Assembly: GCA_038373865.1 (NCBI GenBank)
Contig: JAXGGA010002849.1
Location: 1 to 64,000 of the forward strand
Source: Uloborus plumipes
Taxonomy: Eukaryota; Arthropoda; Arachnida; Araneae; Uloboridae
Direction of reading: 5' to 3'
DNA length: 64,000 nt
Shown: in pieces, positions 20,001 through 31,700 of the stretch
Numbering within the stretch: the stretch's first letter is position 1
Layout: each line of letters opens with the position of its first letter
Made by a program: the position numbers and the translations under genes
The notes under the pieces: generated by a model
Database searches by the model: none
Seen by the model: the letters and a program-made list of their open reading frames with translations, nothing else
Told to the model about the DNA's origin: nothing

Positions 20001-22351
20001 CACCAACATTTTCCTACTGGGCTGCATTATTTAAAAAAAAATAGTTAACAAATACTTATATTTTTGTTTGCCAATGAAAGTTTAAGAATTTATAATTGTA
20101 TTAGATTATTTTCCCCGTTGTTTTTAACATTATAAACGTAAATAATACAATGAAAAACGGAAAAGTTTATTATTTATTTATCTCTTTTTTTAAATTGTTG
20201 TTACTTACCGAGACAGCAACAGCAAACAAAGACCCTAAAAATAGAGTCAATTATAGCCTTAAAAGAGATATTTGCAGAATCGTCTTGAACTTTTCTGCTT
20301 TATTTACTCGGATTTTTCATTTTAATAGTTATTTAAAAGAAGTCTTTTTCATCAGTTTTCATTATTTATAACTTCATTACTTATAATTTTATACACAAAC
20401 AGATGTCCTAACGCTGACGATTAATAATAATAATATAATAAAAATGAGATAGTTGAAAATTGTTTTACAGGTCTTTGTGCACAAATATTTATGTTAAAAA
20501 AGTGGAGGAAAAAACTTTCTTATGAGAAGACTAAAAATTACAAAATGTAAGAGAGATATTTTATTAAACAGGATTATCATTTGCAGATAAAATTAAATCT
20601 TAATTAAATTACTGCAAAAGCTCTAATTTCAATTAGTTTTGAAAAAAAAAATCTTAAAACTAGTTCACGTCGCTTACTTTACGATAAAGTAATTTCTTCC
20701 TAAAATAATTCTCAATTTGTATTCTTGAATTTTGCATGTCACCAAGTTCATGCTAGTATTATAAAAAAAATGCAATTTTCCAGTTTAGCATTTTCAATCA
20801 GTTAATGCAAAATAAAAACTTTGGTTCAAACATAAATTGAGTTTGGAAAGTACAGAACAAATTAAATTTGCTTCTGCTCTTCATATGCGCCAACGACAAT
20901 TTTATCTTTTTGTCACTTCTAGTTGATGAAACTAAGAAATATAACTAAATAGATTTTTCCGGGTTGTGCTGCATGTGACAGAAGCTCAGAGATGTTCAAG
21001 CATGAAATGCATCTTCCATTTTATGTTTTCTTTTGTCCCGAAAAAAATATCAATAAAATAATAAGAGAAATGGCATTAAAAAAAAATTGGGACATTTTTT
21101 TTGTGTGCCATTGCTGCATTACTTAAGTATGCTACGCTACTGAAACATACAAAACATGTTTCAATTTTAGTTTAAGATAAAAACTCTCTAAAATAAAAGA
21201 CACACGTTCATGCAATATTTTGTAGATTATTTTAATTGCAAATTATTTTTAAGGTAGGTAATATAACGTATCAATAATTAGCAGCCTATCACTATTTTTA
21301 AATATATTAGGAACTATCATTTTTAAATGCTGAAAATATTTTATTATTGTTTAAACATATTTTTCACAAAATATGTCTTGGATCCCACACTACTTCCTTT
21401 TATGTCTATTAAATAATCAATGTTTTTTAAGAGCTCAAAATATTAGTTGCACTCATGTATGAGTGGTAGAAGCTACACATGAATAGAAATTCAGATTTTA
21501 TCCTACACATATAAAAGCATATTAAATGCATAAAAAACACAAATTTGAAAATGTGAAGAAAAATTAATGTGTTTATTGCGTCTGTGATCTGAAATTACAT
21601 AAAACCGCATGAGACGTAATGTCAGGTGGGGTAAAATGAGTCAAAAAGCGAAATTTTTCAATCAGCAGCTAAAAATATATTTAAACAGGTAACTTGCCAA
21701 GGATATGCAAATGACTCTTCCTCATGACATTTAAAGTGAAATATCTTGGAAAAAACAAAATATTGATACTGTTAAATAAGTTAGAAAATGTGTTGTCAAT
21801 GGCACATTTTACCCCATAGCGCTAGGTGGTCACTAGTGGCTTAAATGGTTTAACTTCACAATTTATTGAATAGTAATTTTGTACGTTTGTTCAATAATGA
21901 GAATACAACTAGTATATAAACATTTCTAGACAGAAATATTGTCCTTTTGATTAATTTCAGAGCAATAATATTTAGCATGAATCATAATTCCAAGCATCAT
22001 CTCTCTCCAGAAACAAAAAAACTTTCACTGTATTTTTAAATTTCATTGCACGATATTCTACATTATAGGGAAGAATGATGGCAGAAAAATGAACGTTTTT
22101 TGAACCCCAAAAAACTCAACTTGTTCACACTTTCTACATTTTACAGGTTGCTATCGATGCACTTTGATTCAGTTATAAATTTCTTTGAATAAAAATTTTA
22201 TGTTTTATTTATTTAGTTTTGTGTCTGTGTGACACTTAAATTTATTTTTTTAAACTCTTTAGACTTTTTCAGTATGCAATCTGTTCATTATTGTCGATCT
22301 TGTTAAAATTTCTCAGGTTTATTTATGTGTGTATAAATTTCTCTTCTGGTA
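17017..22351. other. AT-rich Dscam intron or upstream DNA without a gene
   Basis: 5.3 kb of low-complexity AT-rich sequence with many A/T runs. No RNA gene or coding exon with recognisable motifs is visible. Bases 21628-21815 are bounded by GGGGTAAAATG and CATTTTACCCC and look like a 188-bp MITE. A partial tandem duplication lies near 19765-19830 (AGTACAAACAAAAACT twice). A block reading CCCACACTACTTCCTTTTA near 21389 is shared with 58428-58445. The minus frame at 19186-19377 is discussed under rejected items. Confidence 0.5.
21628..21815. repeat. Inverted-repeat element with GGGGTAAAATG ends, 188 bp
   Basis: The left end GGGGTAAAATG matches the reverse complement of the right end exactly. 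No ORF. The ends resemble those of small mariner/pogo-type MITEs. Another fragment of the same terminal motif is near 41492. Confidence 0.45.
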
Positions 22352-24569
22352 GGGGAAGACCGCACATATTGGACCACTGCTTAAATTGGATCTCGGGCTT
22401 AAAATCTAGTACAGAGATCTGTGCAGTTTTTAACAGCAGATCTTTTACAGTAGAAATATAAAGTTTTAGAAATGAAATCAATGTGTATGAAGTTTCACTA
22501 GTCTTCGAACTGTTTAGCGTGAGTTACGGCTTGATTTGTGTTGAAAACGTGATAAATCTTATTTTGCGGACCTGTTTCTAAAAGGATAACTCAAAAACTT
22601 GTGAATTACGGTAAAATGCTGTTACAGTATTATAATCTGTGTTTAATAAGGATTACATCGATGTATTTACATACGCGATTGTGATAATTGTTGACAGAGC
22701 AATGAGCTGAAGAATAAAAAATGGCATGCTTTCCTTTATTGGACCGAAAAAATTTTCCTATATTGGACCGGTGGTCCAATTTAAGAATATGATTTTAAAC
22801 AAGACTTTTTATTAATTGTAACTTAAAACAAGTGACTCGTCTTATTTAATAGCGTATTAGTTAAAATTATTTTAAGCATACTTTAACACCAATTCACGAT
22901 ATTCATTTAAACTTTTTTATTAAGCACATTTTTATCAAGTAGAAGCTGCAACTTCTTAAAATGTATGGGTTTTTTTTCTCTTCATCCATTAAGCTGAAGT
23001 TTCAGGTTGTTAAACATAGTTATTGACTTAAATAAAATATGTGCTGGTAAACCGAGAGAAAAATATTAAATTCTTCGGTATTTTCGAAACGATTTTAAAA
23101 GGAAACAATTTATATGTTACTAAAATGCTAAATGTAGACGAAGCCAGTCATTTCACTGTCCAAAAGCTCCAAAATATATTGACGTATAGAGGTAAACACC
23201 AGGTTGGAACAGTAATGAGTGGTGAACGTGCTGGAAACACATTGGTTATTTGTTGTATGAGTGATGATTGTTGTATGAGTGATGATGATTGTTTGTATGA
23301 GTGCAACAGAGTCGCAAGCTCCCCATGCTTATTTTCAAAAGATTACGTTCCATGTATGAACTCATCGTAAAAGCTTCCCTGGTGAGCAATATGTTTGTTC
23401 AAAAAACAGGTTGGATCACAAAAAAAAAAAAAAAATTCATACAATTGATACAACTTTTCATCAAAACTGTTAAGCCACAAGCAACGTAAAAAGAATGTCC
23501 TTCTGTTAATGGATAGGCACAGCACTTATATAAAGAACACTGATGCAGTAAACTTGGCTAACAAGAACGATATAATAATGCTTTCTCTTTAAGCACATCA
23601 TGCACGTAAATGTGGTCTTTATTCAATATCTGTCTATATATTTTAATCGAGTATGTGATACATGGATGCGAGAACATCTAATGAGATCCATTATCCAATA
23701 TCGCATAGGAGAGCTGTTTTTAAACTCTTATGGGCAAACCGCAATTAAGGCCATGGCATATGATGGTGAGTTGATTCTAAAGAACAGGAGTTTGGCCTGT
23801 TAATTGACATATGTTTAATGACATTGACTTGGCTGCAGCAGAATTAGAGGCAAGTAGTCTAGATAAAACTACTCAAAGTAAACGGGTTACATGTTCGGTG
23901 TAAGTTGTACACCATGTACAAGAACTAGCTACGACTTAAACTAGTGCAAGTTCTGCAGAATCGACGGATAGTTCTCATCGGAACATGATTATCAACTCTA
24001 TGATTTTGTAAAGCCGGCTCACATATCACCTTTGCCTAAAGGTGGAAGGAACAAAAAGGAAGGCTATCTCGGCAATCATTCTAACGCCGTATAAAAGAGG
24101 CATAGAGCAGAAGAAGTCACACAAGAAGAAGCAAGAAACTGCACAAAACAATTGTTATTGCAATATTTGTCATAGAGATGAAGTGCAAAACATGATTAAG
24201 TGTATGAAATGCAATCGGCTAGTTTATCAACACTGCCTAAGTGAAGCCGAAGCAAAAGAAATTCTATTGCAAATCTGGGAAAAAAGCTGTATAATTCAAA
24301 TATAAGTTATTCTATGATTTCCTGGTACCGTCCAATTTAAGAAGCGCATGGTTCAATTTAGGCGCATATATTCCTAAATTGGACTTTTACAACTTTTTAT
24401 AAGATAATTTAAAGAAAAATAATTTTCATATTTTCAGAAAATATAAGCTCCTAGGGCAGTTCCTGATTAAATCTAGCTTAAGATGCCTTATTTTGCATTT
24501 CTATTTTGCTTCACCTTGAGCAACACAGGCCTCCTGATCTTAGGGGGTCCAATATAGTCGGTCTTCCCC
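22352..24569 (+). mobile_element. pogo/Tigger-like transposon with decayed transposase, 2218 bp
   Basis: The ends are GGGGAAGACCGCACATATTG and the reverse complement of GGGGAAGACCGACTATATTG, each adjoining a TA (22350-22351 and 24570-24571). Subterminal copies of TTGGACC or its complement occur near 22369, 22739, 22764, 24328, 24383 and 24548; they could be transposase-binding repeats. One is the near-palindrome ATTGGACCGGTGGTCCAAT at 22762-22780. The interior carries a broken Tigger-type transposase in the same orientation. Confidence 0.85.
23020..24305 (+). pseudogene. Tigger/pogo-family (DDE) transposase, 5'-truncated and frameshifted
   Basis: Recognisable blocks lie in order. NLYVTKMLNVDEASHFTVQK (about 23120-23170) corresponds to the first catalytic Asp region, usually N-x-DE-T. 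QVGTVMSGERAGNTLVICC follows (23197-23255). GWITKK...FIQLIQLFIKTVKP (23410-23475) matches the usual GWM-x-LF-x-WL-x-HF segment, then a stop. CDTWMREH...YRIGELFLNSYGQTA (about 23655-23745) is the conserved C-terminal core. A tail at 24042-24305 has TPYKRGIEQKK and a CNICHRDE...CMKCNRLVYQHC zinc-finger-like motif. The blocks lie in different frames with intervening stops, and the N-terminal HTH/CENP-B region is missing, so this copy is dead. Family assignment is from memory of this motif series. Confidence 0.75.
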
Positions 24570-24971
24570 TATCTTTTAAAGCTTCTTCTTTACTTTTGGT
24601 TATTGGTGTGGGTGAGAGTGTGCTTATAATAGAAGCTATAATATGAATAAAAATAAAGCCCATGCTTGACTAGAATTGTTCCAATATCGAAGAAACAGCA
24701 TCACTTGTTGAGATGTGACTGAACTATTTTTCGAAATTACAATACACTGTTTGCTACGTAAAACGAAGAAGTATACGAAAAGAGAAAAAAATCAACGACA
24801 TTAGAAATTTAAATGATTTTTAAAATGTAGCAAATATAATCCTATGCATAATTTGATGAGCGCACACATTTCATTATACAGAAAAGTTTTTTTTTTTTTT
24901 TTTTTTAATTTGAAATAAGTTACATGTTTGAAATGTATTTTAATTGTTTTTACGTCTAGTAGTTGCACAGC

Positions 24972-25042
<71 letters not shown>

Positions 25043-25803
25043 ATATATATATATATTTGTTTTCCAGATAATGGCTTTGAAACTTTATTTTAAAAGAAAC
25101 TTTAATTCTAACTGGAGAATAAATTTTGGAAAAAAAATCCCATTAACTGCTTCCTAATAAGTTTTAACTTCTTAACAATGCTTTCTTTTTCTGGTGATAA
25201 ATTAAGCAATTATACCAGTTCAGTAAACTCGTTAAATGTTTGCGTAGTAGGGATAGCAATGAAAAAAATGTATGAAATTAAATTAATGTCAATAAATTGA
25301 AGTTTGCGAGTAACTTTTATTATTTAAATGCAAGAAAATGTGCCACGTTGGTTTTTTTTTTCTGGCGTGATGCTTCAAAGAAAACATTTAAAGCAAATGC
25401 ATGAGAATATCTTTCATAAAACATATTGTTCATTCCAAAAAATTATATTAATGGGTACATGAAAGCACTTGGAATCACAATACAAGAGCATTTTTTCCAA
25501 CCTAAATTAGCTGCTTTGTAAAGCAGTTAATTTAGGCTGGAAAAATTATTCGGAACAAAATATCAGTATAAAGTGATAAGTTTCAACTCACATTCCGCCT
25601 ATCAAACCATTATTTTAGACTTTTCAAATTTTATTACTTTAAAAAACTGCTTATCAGCATCAGAAAATAAAAACATCTTTGTACTAAAAATTAAAAGTAA
25701 AAAATACAACTTTAAAAAGCAAATGCTCAAGAAAACTGCACGCGATTCGTTGTTACGGAGGGCACTTTTTCAATGCGTAAAATATGAGGTTAATGATGTA
25801 AAG
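24570..25803. other. Gene-free AT-rich sequence with (TA)n microsatellite
   Basis: Contains a T18-20 run near 24885 and a broken (TA)n tract at 24972-25058. A near-perfect hairpin lies near 25498-25545, where CCAACCTAAATTAGCTGCTT pairs with its downstream complement. No coding block is recognised. Confidence 0.5.
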
Positions 25804-25912
25804 TAGGGTGGGGCGAAAAATAAAATTTTTTTCAGATCAACTTTTAATAGTTGCCAAAAGTTGTCTTTGGTGATAATCAGCTTTTGTGCAAATTTTGAGA
25901 AAAATCGGTTAA

Positions 25913-26514
25913 CCTTTCTACCCTGTATGGGTCGATTCGACCCATTTTTAAAATTCATCCTACGATATCTTCTGCAGATTTTCATTTTGATCGTTCTAAC
26001 ATTATGTATGCCTCAAAAATATACATTTCTTTAATATATGACATTTTCAGAGTCATTGCCTTTTTTTAAATCACAAAAAAAGAAAAAAGTGACACATTGC
26101 CTGTCTGGGTCGAATCGACCCAGACTCAGTCATTTCTCTGTCAAGAGCATGTTAATATTTATTGTAAGTCTTGTTTGTCATAAAAAATATTCTCAATAAT
26201 AATGTAATTACAGTATAAGTGAAAATTATAAATAAAGTGTTGGAATAAATTCATGTTGTAACATATTCAAAATTTACAAGAAATCAAATGATTTGTTAAC
26301 TGCGGAATTGGGAAGAGATAAATACAGTAGTCGGAAATAATTTAAAGTCACTAAAATATGCATGCTACAATGGTAATTACTTATCTTGTGTGAAATGAGC
26401 TTCATAGAAACAAAAATTCCGTAGACTTCTTAAGACATAAATACAATTTATGCATAGTGGGTCGATTCGACCCATACAGGTAAAACGTAAAAATTTTCCA
26501 ACAGGGTAGGAAGG
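25913..26514. mobile_element. piggyBac-type MITE, 602 bp, TTAA-flanked
   Basis: TTAA at 25909-25912 and 26515-26518 flanks the insertion. Ends are CCTTTCTACCCTGT and the reverse complement of CCTTCCTACCCTGT (13 of 14). The uninterrupted right arm of the host element reads ATCGG-TTAA-TATCTTC at the same place, which is the exact pre-insertion site. Three palindromes of the form TGGGTCGAWTCGACCCA lie at 25927-25945, 26105-26123 and 26457-26475. There is no ORF, so it is non-autonomous. Confidence 0.88.
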
Positions 26515-26924
26515 TTAATATCTTCAGGGGGCGCTGCGATCGCAAAGTTTTACCATAGGTTTTATATGGATTTTATGGTTAAAATATGTGAAACAATGCC
26601 GTTAGCTAATCTCATTGCATTTTTTTACTTATAAGATATATTCATGCATTCAAAGTACATAAAATAACTCACAAAAATTATTTTACATGATATATTGTAT
26701 TTCAAGCATCTTAAAAAGAAACAAAACAGTGAAAAATAGTGATTTTTAGTTCAATATTAAGTTGAAATTGAATTTTTTTTACAAAATGTAACATAAAAAT
26801 TATGAAACTGCAAACATATGACAACATCAAACAGCATTACTTAAAAATAAATGAAATATGTTTTTAAAATATGTACAAATGTGCAAAACGTACATGATAC
26901 GAAAATGTTATGTATCACAGTTGG

Positions 26925-27180
26925 AGCTTTCACAAAAAATCTTTTTTATTTTCAATGAAAGGCAGTTCCTTTCGAACCTTTAAACGTGCATGAACGAAAC
27001 CATCCCTCGTTTCTATTCCACTTATGGTCAGTGATGCATCCGTCATCAACTTTACGCTAGGATTCCACGGATTGAGTATGACAAGTAAATGTTCACATGT
27101 TTCGAAGAAAATGGGGAACATGTCCGGTTTTCAAGTCATGTAGCTCGTCTTCAGATGGCATCATTGTTATGGGAGGTTCT
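26925..27180 (-). pseudogene. Transposon protein C-terminus, left-arm copy
   Basis: The minus strand reads a block like EPPITMMPSEDELHDL, then FPIFFETCEHLLV and, in frame, VKLMTDASLTISGIETRDGF and ARLKVRKELPF. This is the same C-terminal block as in copy A (VERCMKIVTDTSAAV...DGFIRSKIASR) and as the plus-strand block in the right arm. Reading-frame changes separate the pieces. The function is unknown; it belongs to the TAGGGTGG element family. Confidence 0.65.
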
Positions 27181-27376
27181 GTTATTAGCAAAAGTGGCTA
27201 AATATAACGTCTTGAAACATTTTAATAGGAATTTGCAGTGGTTAATATGTCAACTTCATGGCAGTGAATTGCTTCTTCTCCACTTAGTAGAATACTCAGA
27301 CGGATGAACAACTGGTCTCCGTGTGTTCAACGGTTCTATTGGCAAAATGTTGACAGGCTGAGAATCCCTAACTATA

Positions 27377-27760
27377 GTGAAATATGAGGCAGTTGAGAGC
27401 AATATGCAAAACATGCCAACTATCGACCGAGCTGAATTAAGAACAGACCAGGAATATTTGCTGGAAATATTTGAAGCCGTTATTAGTACCAACCGTTCCA
27501 TACATTTTTCCGAAACAGTACCTAGTTCCTGGAGTCATTCTAGATGGCTCATGACAGTCAATCAAATTTGCGCTTGAACATCGGTACAGAATATCCGACA
27601 GCAAACTTAAAAATGCTAATTTCAGTCATTGTTAAATGCACACCTTGTTGGTTTCTCATTAAGTGCAGCTCATCGTGCAAGGATGGTGCACGAAACTTGT
27701 GGAAAGTTATTCTAGCAGTCGCATAATTTGCCAGACGACCTGTTACATGTCATTGAGCCA
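27377..27760 (+). pseudogene. Transposon protein, central fragment
   Basis: Plus-strand frames give DQEYLLEIFEAVISTNRSI and WSHSRWLMTVNQI, then after a frame change TPCWFLIKCSSSCKDGARNL and W. From memory, the block SRWLTTANRIL...MWF-x-IK-x-SSCKDGARHLW directly precedes the CH-x-Q-x-VERC block in related proteins. So this is the segment upstream of the C-terminus on the right arm, in the same orientation. It is disabled by frameshifts. Confidence 0.6.
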
Positions 27761-27989
27761 GTTATTCAGAGAATAGCGTTTTTTTTTTTTTTTTTTTTGT
27801 ATATACTAATAATATTTTGCTGGTAATGTTAAATGATGATCGAAGGCATGTACGGCACAATTAGTTATTCGTCAAATTTAAAGAGTAAGAAACACCAATT
27901 CTGTGTATAGTAATGACATCCACACTTTTATCATTTTTGAGGCTAACTATTCTTTCGACTATGCAGACTTGATAAATTGGCAGTGTGAA

Positions 27990-28270
27990 AACGTACTTAT
28001 AACAGAACCTCCTATCATAAGGATGCCATCTGAAGACAAGCTACACTGAAAACCGGAGATGTACCCCATTTTCTTTGAAACATGTGGACATTTATTTGGC
28101 ATATTCAACCCGTGGAACACAGCGTGAAGTTGGTGACGGATGTATCACTGACTATAAGTGGAATAGAAACGAGAGATGGTTTCGTTCGTGCACGTTTAAA
28201 GGCTCAAAAGGAACTGCCTTTCTTTGAAAAAGAGAAAGATTTTTGTGAAAGCTCACACTGTGACACATAA
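27990..28270 (+). pseudogene. Transposon protein C-terminus, right-arm copy
   Basis: Plus-strand frame 28082-28270 reads QPVEHSVKLVTDVSLTISGI, then ETRDGFVRARLKAQKELPFF. It mirrors the left-arm block at 26925-27180, which proves that the duplication forming the fold-back included coding sequence. It follows the central fragment in the correct order and strand. Confidence 0.65.
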
Positions 28271-28755
28271 AATTTTCGTATCATTTACACTTTTTTTTGT
28301 ACATATTTTTAAAAACATATTTCATTTATTTTTAAGGAATGCTGTTTAATGTTGTCATATGTTTGCAGTTTTATAATTTTTATGTCACATTTTGTAAAAA
28401 AATTTCAGTTTTTACTTAATCTTGTCCTAAAAATCACTATTTTTCACTGTTTGTTTCCTTTTAAGATGCTTGAAACATGAAAATATCATATAAAATAACT
28501 TTTACGAGTTATTTCATATGCTTTGAATCCATGAATATATCTTTTGAGTAAAAAAATGCAATGAGATTTAGCTAACGACATTGTTTCTCACACTTTAACC
28601 ATAAAATCCCTATAAAACCTATGGTAAAACTTTGCGATCGCAGTGCCCCCTGAAGATATTAACCGATTTTTCTCAAAATTTGCACAAAAGCTAACACCAA
28701 AGACAACTTTTGGCAACTATTAGAAGTTGATCTGAAAAAAATTTTATTTTTCGCC

Positions 28756-31700
28756 CTTTAAGGCATAAGTACATTTATCAGATCACCATTTTGCGCATTT
28801 AAAAAAGCGTTCCTTGTATGGCTAAAAACCGTGTATGCATTTTTGTTTCTACTTTTTAAACGTTGTAGTGTTTGCTTTTTTATGCCAGTATGTTCTGAGA
28901 TTAAATTAACAGAACATGATTACGGGAATAATTAATGTTCTCTAATTTCTCTAATCTGACTAGTTCCGTTACGTTAGTCATTCTTTCATTTTTTTATTAT
29001 TTAAATTTAAGAATATGTCTCCATCAAACCCACTTTTTTGAACAAGATATACAGAAAATCTTATATACTTTCACGCACAGTTTGAAATATTCCCTGTGGC
29101 TTAGGACGCATTTGCGCATGTATCAGGTCTCTACTGATTTCGTCAAAATAGGGGTGATAGTGGCAAAAGAGATAAGGAATGTGAGGATATTTTGCTTTGT
29201 TTTGTTTTTGGTTCGGTTCTTTTATTTATTTTTCTTTTTTGATTTGTTCCCCTCCCTTATCAGTTCCATACCAGAAACCATCTTAACTTGACACTAAACG
29301 TCACTACGTGCGGAGCCAATAAGAGCTCAGACATTTTTGAAATAGAACTGTTCAACTGTTCAAGGGCCGCCTTTTGAAGTTGGACAGTAAGATGAGATTG
29401 GAATTTTTAAAAATGTAATGGTTAATATATCAATATGCAGTTTGCTTAGGGAAAACAAAGCACAGGATTTCGTCCAGTTTTTTTTTTTTTACTTGATTAT
29501 ATATGCATCGTTATTCTGCCTACAAGAAAAACAATTATAAGAATATTGACCCTTTAAAAATACCTCCTACTCTTCGAATCGACTGTAACGACTGGTAGAA
29601 TGTTAATGTTACGTAGCAATCGTAAAACGAACCATCGACTGCTATCACATTCGAAAAGCCCCATCGAGTTATGTGAAAAGTTCTAAATCTATGTTTCATT
29701 TTGATTAAATTGCTTTAATAAGTTTTTGTCTGTATTCACATGCTTATTTGCTTTTTCTACGTTGTGTTTTTTTGTTGTTTTTCAAAGGTATTTAATCAAT
29801 TCATGTCCAAACTTGGTTTAAATATTTAATTTTTTGTTCATTTTTTTTAACACGACGGTACTTTCAAAGAATACAACCTATAGTACCAGACAGGAGTGTT
29901 TGGGTGATAGTCTGTTAGCTTTCCCCAACTTGGACTTGATGAAAAATATCTCAAGCCTTTTAGTAAGTGCAATTTATAAAAAAAAAGAAAACAAAACTTA
30001 AACTTTTCTTAGTCGTGTGCAAGCATTGTTTATGGTTATAACTTTAAGGTATTTTTCTGCTTTGACTTATCAGATTCGAGTGGGTATTTTATGTTGTATT
30101 AACGTATTGCACAAATCGTACTAAACACAAATGTCCACGTCATAATGAAAGATTATGTCGGTATTAATTATGTTCTTGTTTTTATAGCCATAAATATATT
30201 TTCATGTAATGTAATACTTTCAATAAAAACCTTCATTTAAAAAATATACTTAATTTTTAGGAAAGGTTTAGCAACACACATATTTAATTTATTGGATGTG
30301 TTTGTATATTTATAATGTGATGCATACTAGAGTAAACTAAAAATTATAAAGATACGGTAATGTTTGTGCCACATACTAATCGAAAAAAAATTTTATCGAT
30401 TGTCATAATTGCCGAATAAAACCCTAAAAATGGATTTAAAAGCCTTTGCTTCACTATACTGTGTTTCTACCATTGTCTAAGAACAACGTAAATGTAAAAA
30501 CAAGCCAAAAAATATACAATGTTGACTATTTAAAGATTTCTTAGATTAAATGCTCACAATTTTACGCTTTTAGTACCAGCCAATATCGTTTCATTTTTTT
30601 TTTAAATTTGTTCCTCTCTTTTTTAATCTCAGCAATGAACCTTAAGCATTATATTGAAGCGTAATTCCCAAATGCACTTGCAAACTCACATTATGGGATT
30701 GTTGATTTGTTTCTCATGGTGATAAATTAAGTAATTAAGGCATTTGGAGAACATTTTTACGCTCATTCTTAAGAAGGGTAAAAAAGAAACAATAAACGTT
30801 TATAGTCCATAGCAAATGAGTGTCACTAAATTGTTTTAAGTTAAACGGTTGAAAAAAAGTCTCTGTAATTCCACTTTGTTTATGGTGAGCTACAATTTAT
30901 TTTTTAGGATTTTAATTGAGTTTTTTTTTCGTTTCACTTTCTTAAATCTCAATATCTAAATAATTGATTGATAATATCCCATACACTTTTGTTTACCAGG
31001 ATGCAATCGGAGTGAATAACTGCATTTTCAAATTTTAAACTGGAACTTCTGCTTCCATTATTATACTGTAAAAATAACAGTTTTTGTTTTGCAGTAGAAG
31101 TTTGTTTTGCAAAAGAAACTTTTAAAGTAGTTATTAATAATTTAAAATTTATTAAGTTTGAAAAAAAATAATAATAGCATATTTTATTGTTATAATTCAA
31201 TGTCAATAGAACGAAAATTATAGAGCTATTTGTAGAAATGAAAAAACAAAAAAAAGTTTTAAAGTTTTTTTTTTTTTTTTCATTTCCCATACTTTGCTAT
31301 TCTATATAATTGTTATTTCGTAAAAATAGGAAATAAAAAACACATTCTGAAAATACAAACATGCCAAAACTGTCCTTGAAGTGATTTTTTTCTCCCAATA
31401 ATGGAATATTAGTACATAAAAGTATTTGAACGAGATAAAATAAATCAAAAGATAACAAATAATATGCTTCAATCCAACACAGTTTTAGAAGAAAATTTCT
31501 GGAATTTTGAAATGAAATTTCTTCTCATATTGATGTATCCTTATTTTTCATCAGATGCCTTTTGACAATATAGGAAAGTGCTTTCTGTTCTTTATATCCT
31601 GATATATGAACAAAAATGACTTCGCAGAAAACGGAGTATTTTTCACTTCAGCTGAATGAACATGATTTATAGAAAGTAATATTTGATTTTTTCGTCCCAC

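Larger units (their letters stand above)
25804..28755. mobile_element. TAGGGTGG-type TIR transposon, copy B (fold-back form, interrupted)
   Basis: The left end is TAGGGTGGGGCGAAAAATAA. The right end matches from GCGAAAAATAA inward but lacks the outer TAGGGTGG, so it is slightly truncated. The inverted arms are unusually long: about 25804-27190 on the left (775 bp after subtracting the 606-bp piggyBac-type insertion) and about 27990-28755 on the right. Each arm ends inward with a copy of the same protein C-terminus, in opposite orientation. The unique centre carries other transposon protein blocks on the plus strand. The left flank ATGTAAAG fits the nTnnnnAn pattern but has no partner on the right. 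Confidence 0.8.

Noticed and set aside
24963..25157. IYIYIYIY frame as a small membrane protein
   Set aside because: Translation of a (TA)n microsatellite.
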